This document shows positions 1 through 11,900 of a stretch of DNA of 64,000 nt, in pieces. The notes below the pieces were generated by a model that was not told the origin of the DNA, ran no database searches, and saw only the letters and a list, made by a program, of their open reading frames with translations. The stretch spans positions 27,645,721 through 27,709,720 of the forward strand of contig CM068841.1 of the NCBI GenBank assembly GCA_028554795.2. The letters run 5' to 3'. The first letter of the stretch is position 1. Each line of letters opens with the position of its first letter. The position numbers and the translations under genes were made by a program. Origin of the DNA: Sinohyriopsis cumingii (taxonomy: Eukaryota > Mollusca > Bivalvia > Unionida > Unionidae).

Positions 1-768
1 GTACAGAGCCTGAAGTTACATGATATTCCCTACATTGCAGTACAGAACGTGATGTTTTTCTACATTTTAGTACAGAGCCTGAAGTTACATGATATTCCCT
101 ACATTGCAGTACAGAACGTGATGTTTTTCTACATTTTAGTACAGAGCCTGAAGTTACATGATATTTCCAACATTGCAATACAGAACTTGAAGTTACATGA
201 TATTTCCAACATTGCAATACAGAACTTGAAGTTACATGATATTCCCTACATTGCAGTACAGAACGTGATGTTTTTCTACATTTTAGTACAGAGCCTGAAG
301 TTACATGATATTTCCAACATTGCAATACAGAACTTGAAGTTACATGATATTTCCAACATTGCAATACAGAACTTGAAGTTACATGATATTCCCTACATTG
401 CAGTACAGAACGTGATGTTTTTCTACATTTTAGTACAGAGCCTGAAGTTACATGATATTCCCTACATTGCAGTACAGAACGTGATGTTTTTCTACATTTT
501 AGTACAGAGCCTGAAGTTACATGATATTCCCTACATTGCAGTACAGAACGTGATGTTTTTCTACATTTTAGTACAGAGCCTGAAGTTACATGATATTTCC
601 AACATTGCAATACAGAACTTAAAGTTACATGGTATTTCCAACATTGCATTACGGAACTTGAAGTTACATGATATTCTCAACATTGCAGTACAGAAAGTGA
701 TGTTTCTCTATATTTTGTTATAAAACTTGAAGTTGCATGATACTCTCTACGTTTTAGCAAATATGAAC
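1..768. repeat. Minisatellite with 39-bp and 30-bp subunits
   Basis: This is a tandem array cut by the window start. A 39-bp unit (GTACAGAGCCTGAAGTTACA...) alternates with a 30-bp unit (GTACAGAACGTGATGTTTTT...), giving a 69-bp higher-order period. Blocks of the 39-bp unit without its partner also occur. The units decay after about 600. Both lengths are multiples of three, so a 224-codon open frame runs through the array with a repeating peptide; I see no sign that it is a real protein. Confidence 0.9.
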
Positions 769-944
769 TTGTCAGTCAGTTCCTGTTCCACAAAGTAACA
801 AGTATTAACTGTGCAATCATTCACACCAAGCAATGGCTGGTGGTCGCTGTATTTGGTCATAGGTTACTTAACAATGAAAATGTATTTTATTATTGCAGAT
901 ATGATACATATTCTTAAAATTCCGAGCGGTTCACTACATTTAAT
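769..944. other. Intergenic spacer
   Basis: Unique AT-rich sequence between two tandem arrays. Nothing recognisable is seen. Confidence 0.5.
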
Positions 945-1520
945 TTCATCTCTACATATAAATGTACCACTGCAAATATATGACTTATAAATGTATCTCT
1001 TTATATAAATGTATCACTACGCATAAATGTATCACGACATATAAATGCGTCTCTACATACAAATGTATAACTATATATTAATGTATCACTACATACGAAT
1101 TAATCACTACATGTAAATATATCACTACATGTCAGTGTATCACTACATATAAATGCGTCTCTACAAATAAATGTATATCTTTTAAATATGTCACTACATA
1201 TAAATGTATCACTACATGTAAATATATAACTAGATATAAGTGTATCACTACATATAATTGCGTCTCTACATACAAATGTATAACTACATAAAAATGTATC
1301 ACTAAATGTAAATATATCATTTCATATAAGTTTATCAATCACTACGTACGATTCCGTCTCTACATATAAATGTATATCTATCACTACATATAAATGTAGT
1401 ATCACTACATGTAAATATATCACTATATATAAGTTTATCAATCACTACGTGCGATTCCGTCTCTACATATAAATGTATATCTATCACTACATATAAATGT
1501 ATATCTCTATGGAAATTTAT
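945..1520. repeat. 18-bp tandem repeat array
   Basis: Degenerate copies of an 18-bp unit close to ACATATAAATGTATCACT follow one another. A larger unit of about 103 bp is visible near the end: the block starting TTTATCAATCACTACGT at 1331 returns at 1434. The open frames on the minus strand here only reflect the period. Confidence 0.85.
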
Positions 1521-1544
1521 CTCTAAACACATTTCCTCAAGAAG

Positions 1545-1875
1545 CAGCAGTAGAACGATTGGTAGGGCGTCGGATTTTAAACCAAGGATTGCGGTTTCGA
1601 TGCGCGCAATAGCGGCTCAGGGCAGGCATAAGGGTTCTGGCGTACTAGGAATACCATGACTTTGCCGTCCCCTCCATAGAGAAAACAATTCACTTCTAAT
1701 CAACTCCCCTTAAAGCTGGGCGACCGCCTAGTCCATGTGTATCGTAAGGCTGGCACTGGCTGCCCGCCTACGCCATCAGGAGTCGCTGACTTTTGGGAGA
1801 GGCATTTACTTACCATCTCATTGGCTTCATTTAACCAATAAGGTGTTAAACATGCCTGTTAAAAAAAGAAATGAA
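1545..1875 (+). mobile_element. tRNA-derived SINE
   Basis: The head resembles a tRNA gene. It has an A-box-like stretch (GAACGATTGGTAGGGCG), an anticodon-loop-like TTTTAAA, and a B-box-like GGTTTCGATGC at the right distance. A body of about 250 bp follows and ends in GGTGTTAAACATGCCTG and an A-rich tail. The tail motif GGYGTTAAAC also occurs at 3220. Family name is not assigned, and target duplications are not clear. Confidence 0.55.
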
Positions 1876-2540
1876 AGCTGTCGTTTATTTAAAAAAAACT
1901 TTCTTTGGTGAACATATTGAAAGATGTAGGTAATATACTTTGCTATTTTACATTAAGAAATCTTTATTTTTAATCAAGTTTTTAACATTTAACAAATCTC
2001 TACTTCAGAGCGTAATGTGCCGGGAAGGCGTTTATTTACGTAAATAAGATGACAGTCGTTCAGTATAGGACAACCTTTTTCTTTGTATTCCGTCGCTTTA
2101 GCTTTCATCAGGATTTTCGGTAAATATCGTGGGCTTTTCAAACATTTATTTAATTGCACTCTTCTTTGCAACTATGAAAATGTAGAGTACATGCATCAGT
2201 TTATTCAAAGATATGTCACATAACATTTGAAAGGTGGTTTCTATTCTGGTAGAAATCAATACCACTTTCTTTTAGATAAGAAAGAAAGAAAGAAGTAAAG
2301 AAGAGCAAGCAATGTTATATTTAGAAAAGTCAACAAACAATAATTACAAATCTTATATTAAAGTACAGCACGCGCGAATACACAGCTAAATCACACTTCA
2401 TAATAACTATATCCACATAGCAGCCGAGACCATTTATTTACAACAGTTTGCAACATACATTTTTAATAGCCTATCAAGCAATTCCCATAGAAGTGGTTTT
2501 AATTCCGTCAAACGTTATGGCTTCTGACACAAGGCACACA
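1876..2540. other. Intergenic AT-rich stretch
   Basis: AT-rich sequence with a short AAAG run near 2280. Short open frames show no family resemblance. Confidence 0.4.
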
Positions 2541-2770
2541 CAACCAGCCCTGAAAATAAACTGTTCCTCCAACAAGGACACAGACAACCAGCACTGAAAC
2601 AAAACAATGTTCCAACCAGGACACACGCCACCAGCACTGAAACAAAGCAATGTTCCAACCAGGAAATAACTAGCATTGGATACACAATGCTCCACAAAGG
2701 GCGCACATAACCAGCTTTGGAACAAAATGTTTAACACAGGCACACATAACCACATTGGAACAAAACAACG
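2541..2770. repeat. Degenerate 40-44 bp tandem repeat
   Basis: About five or six copies of a unit containing CCAGCACTGAAACAAAGCAA and TGTTCCAACCAGG start near 2544, 2588, 2631, 2671, 2711 and 2750. Overlapping minus-strand frames rich in Cys, Val and Leu are translations of the repeat. Confidence 0.7.
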
Positions 2771-3129
2771 TTATGAATTTCTGGCTAAACACCTAAGCCG
2801 CTTCGTACTAATAATGAATTTTATGACGTTTTCCATATGAAGGGAAACTCCGCCTCTTTGAGTAGGTGCGTACTTTACATAGGCGTACAGAGCTTAAAGG
2901 TCATAGCTAAATACGGGAGCTCTCGTGCAGAAAAAACAAATAACCTTGGTAGGCAGTAGATAGGACTGACATTATTAGGCCGCTTGTATATTTTAAGATA
3001 GTACGACGTGGGCGAAACTGACAGCAAATACAAATAACCCGCTGATAAATCCGAATGAATGCACTTTGTGAACAAATGTCCATATATCTAACTAGACTAC
3101 AGGCTTGCATACGAGATTGTATTAGACGT
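2771..3129. other. Intergenic stretch without recognised genes
   Basis: No gene, RNA or repeat could be supported here on either strand. Confidence 0.4.
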
Positions 3130-3250
3130 TGAGATAATCATTTTAACGTTCTGCCTTCAGTGTTCATTGAAAGATTGTATAGATGAGATTCATGTCAATA
3201 TCGTGTGCTGAAAAATGGCGTTAAACCCTACAACAACAACAACAAATATT
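3130..3250 (+). mobile_element. SINE 3' end fragment (candidate)
   Basis: AAATGGCGTTAAACCC followed by (ACA)n matches the tail style of the SINE at 1545-1875 and of SINEs I associate with mollusc genomes. No tRNA-like head is seen, so this would be a truncated copy. Confidence 0.35.
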
Positions 3251-3906
3251 CAATCATTTATGAATTTTCCTTGGCAAAATACTTAGCATGTTCAATTTTA
3301 AAGCACCTATAAAATATTCAATCACAAAGAAGTACAACAACATTAACCATTATCAGTTGATTTAGGAAGACGTTTAATACCATGTATACCACGTGGATGA
3401 AGTAAATGCCAGTACACCTTCCACAGTATGTGGCTATAAAGACTTTGCAAGTTCTGTTTTCAAATATATCTTGTAGTAATTTAAATTAAACTACACAGAT
3501 AATAAAGTGTACAGTCAGCTGTAAAATGTTGCAGATATAAAGGAGAGAAAAAGGTACCAAGTAAATGGAAAACGAAATACAATACACCAGAGGTACGTAG
3601 AGTGCGAGACAAAAAAAAAAAGATTACTCTCGTATTACAGTTGGAAAATGAAAAAAAGAGCGCAATGTTATAGAACTACAGGTAAATGTGGTGGGAACAC
3701 AAAACAGCAAACAGAGGAACACTATTTGCAACAGCAAAGTAAATGAATATACGATATAAAGGTGACATTAATAAACATTTTATCGTAGACAAACGGACAC
3801 AAGAATTTAAAAAAAGAAATAAAGAAAAATCCTGCAACAATTAAATAAGTACAACACATTGTCTGTGGCTCGTAACTATGCTTAAAGCTCCAGTGAACCA
3901 GTATAG
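3251..3906. other. Intergenic AT-rich stretch
   Basis: A-rich sequence with no recognised gene. Confidence 0.4.
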
Positions 3907-4085
3907 TTCAAAGATATTTAACGAGATAAAAGTGGACTATATTGAAGTAATTTTGTTCTCGCATATAAACCATTATATATTTTTGAAACCACATATTTCA
4001 AAGATATTTAACGAGATAAAAGTGTATTATACTGAAGTATTTTTTCTCACAAATAAGCCATTAAATATTTTTGAAACCACACATT
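3907..4085. repeat. Two tandem copies of a 90-bp unit
   Basis: The block beginning TTCAAAGATATTTAACGAGA at 3907 returns at 3997 and runs through a TTTTTGAAACCACA end. The plus-strand frame of 73 codons across it simply repeats itself. Confidence 0.75.
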
Positions 4086-4199
4086 ACATTTTGACATGAA
4101 AAGATACATATCACAGTGGGACATGAAATCTTGGCAAAATCAACATGCTTGGACAGAGTGGTTGGCGACGGCTAGCATTTAACATCACAAAAATTCAAG

Positions 4200-4440
4200 G
4201 TACAGTACCGTCTGCGAAGAGGAGGTCTGATGGAGGCAGTACGTGCACTGTACCGTCTGCGAAGGGGAGGTCTGATGGAGGCAGTACGTGCACTGTACCG
4301 TCTGCAAAGGGTATGTCTGATAGAGGCAGTACATACACTGTACTGTCTATCAAGGGGAGGTCTGATAAAGGCAGTACTGGCATTGTAGAGTCTGCGAAGG
4401 GGAGGTCTGCTAGAGGTAGTACATGTACTGTTGCAAAGTA
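4200..4440. repeat. 45-bp minisatellite
   Basis: Five copies of a GC-richer 45-bp unit (GTACCGTCTGCGAAGGGGAG...) are seen. The period is divisible by three, so frames of 106-120 codons stay open on both strands at once. That pattern indicates a repeat artefact rather than a gene. Confidence 0.9.
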
Positions 4441-5070
4441 TGCGGAAACAGTAAACAAAATGTAGTTTTCTTTCCAGATGAGAAAACATGTCTGCGTAAA
4501 TAATATGGTTATTCCATGTCCATGTAACAATCAAAAACTTCTACCACACCATGACTGGAGATACATTAAGGGAAAATATATACCTGATGGATAATGGTCC
4601 AGTAGAAAATGTAAGAGCTTTTGAAGAGTCTATACCTGCTTTTGTGAACGTTTATTGCAAAGGCAAATATAACTTTGGAGCAAACACTATTGAAACTGTT
4701 AAGTGATTTCTAAGTCTAATAGATGACAATCAGAGGACTTTCCATTCCAGTGCATAAAGACAAATAGTTTGAATAGGAAATCCGGCCTCTAAACGTGATA
4801 TCAGTACAGTCCTCTTTAAATCTTAGGCATTTGTATCAATCTTTTAAACTGACCATTCTGATAATCAAGACGTAGGCTGATATTGGATCATCTCCGATCT
4901 GTACGATTTTGGTTTGATGCACGTACCCACAGACGTACTCAGTTAACTCCCACCGCTGATGATAATGATTGAAGAACACATGCTTTTATTAGAATCTACA
5001 TATCTTAGATTGCTTCTGTAATTTTGTATTTAGTAAACGTGTGCATACTCTTTATATTATGACCAAGCAT
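4441..5070. other. Spacer before Polinton copy 1
   Basis: No gene recognised. Confidence 0.4.
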
Positions 5071-5313
5071 AGCAGCAGAGAGGGCGAACAGACCTTTTGC
5101 TGAAACGTCATTTTGAAAACTAAGACCTCATACGAAAAAAGTTTTAAAAAAGTTAACTAACGCTAAACCGAAGCCTCTAACTTTACCGAGAGTTTCTCTG
5201 ATTGGGTTAGTTTATTTTGTTACTTTATCGTTGTCGTTAGTGTTTTTAAAAAAATATGCGCGGTTTCGTTTACCTACTGGACGTTTCATTGAGGTCGCGC
5301 CCTCTCTGCTGCT
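5071..5313. repeat. Polinton terminal module (copy 1)
   Basis: It begins AGCAGCAGAGAGGGCG and ends with the inverted form CGCCCTCTCTGCTGCT, so this 243-bp block looks like a small inverted-repeat element by itself. The same kind of block closes copies 2, 3 and 4. The first capsid-end reading frame starts about 30 bp further in. Confidence 0.65.
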
Positions 5314-5340
5314 ATAATTAGATCATTATTATATCAACAA

Positions 5341-6010
5341 ATGACACCAGGTACGTAGTCTTAAGCAGCTAGATTAGCTCGAGAAAGATTAGAAGCAATC
5401 AAAAAATTTCTTCCTGTTCGTGATTCTGTTAGACAAAAACTTCAAGAACGTCAATGATCTCAGGTAGAATTTGCCGAGGATAAAAAAACAATTATTTAAA
5501 CCTATTACAGAAGCAACTGAAAAAGCTGCAGTGGTTACTGAAAGTCTTCGTCCAACGTTAGAACAGACTGCTAAATATACTAAGAAAACAAAAAGACTAT
5601 TACAAAACCTTCCAGCCGCAATAGTTGCTGCTCAGCCTCCCCCTGCTGAACGTGGGATGAAGAACAAATATAACCAGTAAAGATAAAAATAAAGAAAGGA
5701 AGGAAAGGAGTTAATTTTAAGGAAAAATTTACTGAGGAAGGTATACGAGTAAGAAAAAAGATTGACATACGTGAATTATGAACTTTTGCTGCCGGAACTT
5801 ATGCTCAAAGACAGAGATATTTAAAGCCCGAATATATCGATAATGTAGGTCGTGTAGCGTGGCAAAATTGGATTTTTTGTATACATCAAAATCTTAATCA
5901 AGTAGATACAACTGATATTTTATATAAAGCTTATACTAATCAAATAAGACAATATCATGTAAGACTTGCAGAAGAAGGAGAAAAAACAGCAAGAAAAGAC
6001 AAAGAAGAAA
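5341..6010 (+). pseudogene. Capsid-end helical protein remnant
   Basis: Decayed gene of unknown function, rich in Lys, Glu and Gln. Its homologue lies at 16060-16400 in copy 2 (shared LPVRDSV-like and AEGT/VFKP-like stretches), and its C-terminal part matches 48400-48660 in copy 3 (a KPEYI/KSEYI segment). It is the outermost gene of the capsid end in all three. Family known; role not known. Confidence 0.5.
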
Positions 6011-6183
6011 AACCTTCTTAGCAAGAACCTCCTATCAGCTTCCTCCACCGCAGCAACAAATAGAGCGAAAACTATCAGAACCACAACCTCCTTCACGAAT
6101 TACTCGGTCACAATCAAAACCACAACCTTCTGAGCAAAAACCCAGCTTATAAAAATATATTTGTTGAAAACAGTCATGTATAT

Positions 6184-6731
6184 TTGATAATCGAGAACAT
6201 CAGCAATGATTGCTGCTTTTTTGGGGATAGAAAAAAATACTTGAAAAACGAATTTGTTGAACTGGTAGAACTTGAAAAATTAATTGCTACATTATATGCC
6301 GCCCATAAAATTCTCGAGTCTTCAGATACTACTAGTCAGGATTTTATGAACTTTAAACAAAACGTAATGAAACGTAGAGAGTGAAGATATAAAAGACTAG
6401 CTGAAGAAACAAATAGTACTGCTGAAGAAGTTAAACACCGACATAATGAACTTGATGAAATTAACGAATCTAAGTCAGGCGCTACTGAAAGTGGCTTTTA
6501 CTCAACTACGCCAGGAGGAAGTGGTCTTATTGCTTGTCCTAACAATATTCTTTCTGACGTAGATATATTAGAAATTCTGATTGGAGTAAAACGTGCTGGA
6601 AATAATTCGTCGGAATTCATTAATGAAATATCTAATATTTGTCGAAAATTATTTACTGGCGGTATTATGGATATCAATGTGTATCGTTCTCTCATTGATG
6701 AAATTGCTGATGATTATCACAGTGATTAGAT
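6184..6731 (+). pseudogene. Acidic capsid-end protein remnant
   Basis: The C-terminal region carries a conserved block with GGSGLIACP, KRAGNNSSEFINEI and YRSLIDEIADDYHSD. The same block ends the gene in copy 2 (to 17063) and copy 3 (48065-48391). The gene lies just upstream of the capsid region in all three copies. It may be a scaffold or core protein, but that is inference from position only. Confidence 0.55.
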
Positions 6732-6749
6732 AAATAAGTAATAAAGAAA

Positions 6750-7560
6750 ATGATTATAGACGCTGCTCAGTGTGGACCAATCGTGGTTAAAGTAGTAAAT
6801 TCGCGATTACCAACTTACATAGCGATTTACGGAGATGGACTCGGTGATGTTGTTCATGATTTATTTAGAAGGACAGCAACCAAAAGTAATACCGATTGTA
6901 AAACAATTAGGGATAAGGCTATTGTGGTTATTCGTGTTAAAGGCATTGGCACTATTGGTAATCTTGCTGATAAAGCGTTCTTGACAATCAAGGATAGACT
7001 AGCACCGTTAATTAGACGAAAACCGCAGCAAGTAAAATTACTAAGTACTGAAGTTATGTCTGAAAAAGTCTTTAAATTAATAAATCAAGCCGCAAATAAA
7101 AAACTAACAGAGTTGGTTGGTGAAGCAGAAAGAAATATAACTGCAAATTTAAAATGTTTAAACGTATATCCAGCATTAGACATTGACGCACCTATTCTCA
7201 AAGATGCATCGATACGTGATTGTCAATTTTATTCTTATGAAGCAAGACAACCAAATCAGCGTGGAAGAATCGAATTACAAATTCAGGATAAAAGTAGATA
7301 TTTCTTACCCACTGAATCATTTATTGAAGTAGAAGGGGAACTTGTAACATATGTTGCAACTGATACGCCATATGGTGAAAATCTACGTATTGGTTTTGTT
7401 ATTAATGGAATTATGGCGTTGTTTGATAATGCTACATATATGATTGATGGAAGAAATATTGAATCAATTCAGAAACACGTCGAGGTTGCTGCAACGATAA
7501 TAATGTTATCAAGAAATTCTGATGATTATACATGATCAGCTGGTCCATCATTGATGTTTG
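6750..7560 (+). pseudogene. Major capsid region remnant
   Basis: A 261-codon open frame starts MIIDAAQCGP. The first third, with a Gly-rich GDGLGDVVHDLF stretch and a basic hydrophobic segment, matches a separate short gene in copy 3. The rest (from DIDAPILKDA through YFLPTESFIEVEGEL to ATYMIDGRNIES) matches the start of the capsid gene of copy 3. Proteins of this type are found in Polinton-like elements and are probably double jelly-roll major capsid proteins; that fold is inferred. The sequence leaves the family near 7560. Confidence 0.6.
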
Positions 7561-7667
7561 CTATAGATGTTACCAACAATGCTGATCATGTTCAATATAC
7601 TAAATTATTATATGCTCATTTTTTCTCCGTTAACTGTACATTATCAGAATCGTTCAATATTTATAGA

Positions 7668-7786
7668 TTACTGTATTTGTATGGGAAAATATGAACGAGT
7701 TTTTGGATGGAATACTGCACGAGCTCGGGAGTGCAGTATATCCTTCCGACAAAACGAGTTCATATTTTCCCATACAAATGCAGTAA
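7668..7786. mobile_element. Foldback (hairpin) element, 119 bp
   Basis: Almost the whole 119 bp is an inverted repeat. TTACTGTATTTGTATGGGAA at the left returns inverted as TTCCCATACAAATGCAGTAA at the right, and the inner arms (GGAATACTGCAC / GTGCAGTATATCC) also pair. It looks like a MITE or foldback element that landed just beyond the truncated capsid gene. Confidence 0.65.
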
Positions 7787-8114
7787 CCTTTTTATTATAT
7801 GCTCTTTTTTTAAATTCTACCTAAGGCTTAATTATATAAACAAAATACACTACAAGAAACAACGTAAATGAATGTATGCCGCATTCCAAACTAAATACAC
7901 AAGCGCATATTCATCATTACACAAATCAACATTATTACCGCCCAGATAAATTAGAACTTAGTCTCGCGCTCGACATAACTTTCGAAAGAAAATTGCGTGT
8001 ATAGTTAAAATTGACATTTGGAGTCATATTGTGAATGAATGTGCATTGCAACAACTTTTCCATTTGATCTGGAATGAATAGATTTTGGTATTTTTCTCGA
8101 TTCTAGGAAATTTC
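7787..8114. other. Spacer
   Basis: AT-rich; nothing recognised. Confidence 0.4.
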
Positions 8115-8694
8115 GTGATTATGGACTGGATTTGTATATGACAATTCCACATGAAATATATGAGATTGAAAAAGCTATTGACATTTGCAAATATGTTTCT
8201 GTTTCTGTCATGGAATTTTTGAAATCATAATGTGGGAAAAATATGAAGTCTTTCAATTGCAATTATCAAAAAGACGCTATGGAATTTAATGCTTATTTCA
8301 TTTTGAGTACAGTAAGGAGGATGCATTGCACTTATCATCGAACTTACAGCACAATTTCGAAATGTGTAATCAAGACTGAAAACCTATGATATGGCTCAAG
8401 TAATTCGGATTTGCAGAATTAGGAAAACACATTTTGAGGAAATTCAGGACATAAAACTATAAGTATATTTTATTTTGCCATTCTTATCACCAGCTGAAGA
8501 AGACAGTATATGAGTTGTCACTTGTATGTTATTTGTAAGGACCTTATCTTGCGTCTGTTATATACTGTAGCTAGCCTAAATCCGTAACATTGTATCAACG
8601 CGGAAAGTGCCAAAGCAGCTGATATGTGGCAGTCCACGAAACATCTGTTTTAGTTCATTCAGAAATAAATTTAAACAACCACAACGTAAAGAGC
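8115..8694 (-). repeat. Dispersed 580-bp repeat, copy a
   Basis: This block is the diverged reverse complement of 17604-18192. Shared stretches include AACCACAACGTAAAG, AGCTGCTTTGGCAC (as complement) and AATCCAGTCCATAATC (as complement). It has no coding signal. The second copy interrupts the capsid gene of Polinton copy 2, so this is probably a non-autonomous mobile element of unknown class. Confidence 0.65.
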
Positions 8695-10189
8695 CTCTTA
8701 CGCGAGTGTACATGATTTGTGTACAAATCAAAAGTGCTGGCGTCTGCGTCCTTTGTTTCTTTATAAAAGAAAGTAGTTCCTTTATGCACGTAAATGCTAT
8801 ATGTGTATTGTCGCGCGGATTCAATATCGGGTAATACTGCACGATTCTGGCAATATAAAGTTAATGGGGAAAAAATAAGTGCTCATATTCAAGTAGTAAC
8901 TGTTTTTGTTCATTCTTTCCTTCTTGAAGCAAATGTGAAACTTTGTAGTCTAAGTTGTTCATAATTTCTGAATTTCGATGATTTTTACTCCAAAATCAAC
9001 AGCCTAACTACGCACAATCCACAACTATATATTGAAATACAAACAAGTACAAGTTCTAACAATACTCACTATTAGATTCAGTTCTGCACCACAATGCAAC
9101 ATCGTAGCGGATTACACCTCGATTTTATCATAACAATTACATACATTAATCTTGAAAACTACTAATTCACTATACTCTATTTTACGTCATGATGATAATT
9201 TAGTTATACATGGACAATTACATTTCTGCTAAATTAAATGCAGAAAATAACGTATAAATCTTAAGACACCTAGTAAGGAAGTGAGATTCAGACGAAGATA
9301 TTTTACCTCAGAGGTCTTTATTCCAATCTAGACCGAAGTTCCTAGAACTAACTACCCGCCCTTTCTAACGAGCGCAAAACGTCGGCACTCGGAGCGCAGT
9401 CTAGTGTATCTAATTTCCCTATGGTCTGCTTTCGTTAATGTCCAGAGATGCACTGCCTCTTTCGCGATGGATTACGCAGAATAATATCTGGTTGTGTGAG
9501 AAACCCGCCCGAAATTCGATTACCTTAGTTCTGATTGGATGCCGGTGGTCTCTTTGAAAACGGTATGCGATGATATCACTGAAGTGTTATACATGGCGTG
9601 TTTCCGACCTCCAAGCCTAAGCCGACCGGAGAAATCGCTGCTTATTGCAAACAACAGAGTTTCTCGGCCCGTGGCAAGATCTTCAAAGGAAGTAACGCGA
9701 ATTTAAAGTTAACGGAATGGGTAATTCACGGACAGGTATTTGATTTGTTTCAGAATCGGTCTTAAGTCCTAATATTATGTAACACGCATTGACATTACCC
9801 AAAATAATTGAATTACGAATTATATCAGAACACATTTATAAACATGAGCAGGAATTGTTAACAAATTTTCTGACAATCATCAGATGGGACAGATTTGGGA
9901 AGGCCAAACTGAGTATATAAAAAAAAACTTTATTAAAGCTTTTACAATTGTTTTAGTTTGTTTTCATATCCCTCAAAAAGAATTGCCTCTGGGAATCTTG
10001 TTGATGCACACACAATGGTCAACAAATATTGGTTACCTGACCTGGGTCTTAGGTCAGGGACAGACAGAGTCTACCATTATTCTGCTAAATGGTTCGTCAA
10101 AGGAAAGAATATGTTGCAGATGAGCCTATGTATATTCCGATTGTGTTTTACTACCATTTGACAAGTATGACAAGATATACAGTATTTAT
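8695..10189. other. Gene-less stretch of 1.5 kb
   Basis: Open frames of 60-90 codons exist but none resembles a known family. No RNA gene or clear repeat is seen. Confidence 0.4.
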
Positions 10190-11900
10190 AACATCACTTG
10201 TAATTTTCGCCAAAAGAAGTGAGTCAAGAACTTGTGATAAGTCTTATTAATCCCTAAATGACCAGTCAACGGAGTTTCATGGGCCAGGCTAAGAATTTCC
10301 TGTCTATACAATTTTGAACCTACAGTTTGATAGTTCACTGACCACTAGTCACTAGTAGGTACTTCATGTGATCTTTGAAAAACAAGCAGGTACATCTGTG
10401 GCTTCAGTTTCACTAATGGCTCTTTGAAACAAACAGCAAATCTCAGGATCTTTTTCCTGTTCGACGACAAGTGGTTGTCGTTTATCATCATGATTGGAAT
10501 AAAGACAATGAGCAGTTAAAAGAGAATCAATGCCTTTGATTTATCCAAACAAACGAGGAGTAATAGTGACCTCATCAAAAGCCTGACCAATACGTGTGTC
10601 AGTTAAAGGAATATTTTCCTGATCAACATCGTTCCCGAGAGCTTTCTTTGCCTTAGCTCTAGTAACTGCATAAGCTGGGTATAAATCAGGGATTTCCTTT
10701 TCAAAAAGATCGAATTTCTGATATAAACGAACGCCCTGAATGGGTAACGAATACACTATTCCGAATGCCACGGGTCATGAGACTAAGACAGATGACAAAT
10801 TTAAACAATGGAGAGAAACATTAACAAAGGCACACTCTGCTCCCTGAATAAGAACACTCATTAGAAGCAGACTTCTCAGAAAAGGGCAACGGGTATGATA
10901 AAAGATTCTGAGAAGCCCACGTGTCCCTTAAAATTTGAATAGTGGTGGGACTGGCAGAATCACCCATGAGTGATATAGAACCCATCGACATGAATGGTTC
11001 ATAATTCTCCATAATAAAATCAGACTGGGATTTATTTGACCCGACAACTGTATTGCTTTCAATACATCACCATGACCTTAACCTCTTAGAAATTAAAGCA
11101 TGTGAACTAGATTTGTCTTGAGTCTGTTGCTTATTTTTCAATTTGTAGCATCAGAAATAAGCGCGTCTTTTCTTCTTGCAATAGTTACACGCAAGAAGAG
11201 ATAAGAACTTCTGGTCAATCTTATCAGACGCTTGATTTCTAAAAGTGCCAGATTGAGATTTGGAAGGGCTCGTATTACGCTGAAATATAATTTTACCAGA
11301 CGGCTGCTGCGTAGAAGACTTGCATACAAAGTAAAGTTTATGAGCTAAGGTAAACTCGTCAGCAGTACAAATAGCTTAGACCTTATGCTCATCAAGACAA
11401 ATCTTAATATCATTATTGAAACAGTGCTTTAACTCTTCAATTAATATGAGTTATCTGAGTATTTCGTAATCTTTATTGACCTTTTTAGAAGTGCACCACC
11501 CATCTAAATTGATATTGCCCCTCTGCATTTGCATTTGTTTTTCCTCTTTCTCCCATTGCATCTGTTTTTATATTTTTTCTTTCTGAAGCTATCTTAACTC
11601 TAACTACATCTTGTATTTTAATTTTAATTCCTTTACCTTTATATTCGAGTTTGATACAGACTTACTATTCAAATACAAAGCACTTTTATCCAAAACACTT
11701 TTTTCCAACAGATACTGGACCAAAATATTTTGTATTTCTTGCCTTGTTCGAGACACTTTTGCCTCAGAAAGATCATATTTTCTGGCAAGCTGAAGCTATT
11801 CATCTTTTTTTCATGAAGTCTAACTGTTCCTGAATAGGATTTGAAATAAAGATCTCCACTTTACATGACATTGTAAAAAGCTTGTTGGTTTCACTATGAT
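10190..11900 (-). mobile_element. Ty3/Gypsy retrotransposon remnant (fossil)
   Basis: Read on the minus strand, the order is a gag-like region (about 11.3-11.85 kb), an aspartic-protease-like segment (10.83-10.95 kb), a linker with an AVTRAKAKKA stretch (10.54-10.77 kb) and a zinc-binding integrase segment near 10.19-10.32 kb (GHLGINKTYHKFLTHFFW). No reverse transcriptase or integrase core is recognisable, so a large internal part is missing. Upstream at 12000-12030 a TGGGGGCAAGTCCGGG stretch could be a primer-binding site, but long terminal repeats could not be matched. It is broken in many places and looks old. Confidence 0.6.

Larger units (their letters stand above)
5071..7560 (+). mobile_element. 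Polinton-like element copy 1, capsid end only (fossil)
   Basis: Fragment of a Polinton/Maverick-like element. It starts with a 243-bp terminal module, continues into the acidic protein genes and ends inside the major-capsid region. It aligns by eye with the capsid ends of copy 2 (16.05-17.6 kb) and copy 3 (46.2-48.66 kb, opposite strand). The replication genes, integrase and ATPase are absent. It is broken, with several breaks plus the large truncation, and looks moderately old. Confidence 0.75.

Noticed and set aside
49-723. 224-codon open frame
   Set aside because: Translation of a minisatellite with units divisible by three; no start context, no family.
945-1520. CRISPR-like regular repeats
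   Set aside because: No unique spacers between repeats; a simple 18-bp satellite in a eukaryotic genome.
2474-2755. Cys-rich 93-codon frame (secreted peptide?)
   Set aside because: The Cys pattern repeats with the 40-44 bp tandem repeat; no signal-peptide logic.
4145-4534. Open frames of 106-120 codons on both strands
   Set aside because: 45-bp tandem repeat; simultaneous opening on both strands shows a period effect.
5071-5313. Independent MITE unrelated to Polintons
   Set aside because: The same block type closes Polinton copies 2, 3 and 4 a few bases from the ATPase stop, so a Polinton end is the simpler reading; a solo MITE is not fully excluded.
8576-8842. 88-codon minus-strand frame
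   Set aside because: Mostly inside the dispersed repeat; no homologue in the second copy beyond the repeat.
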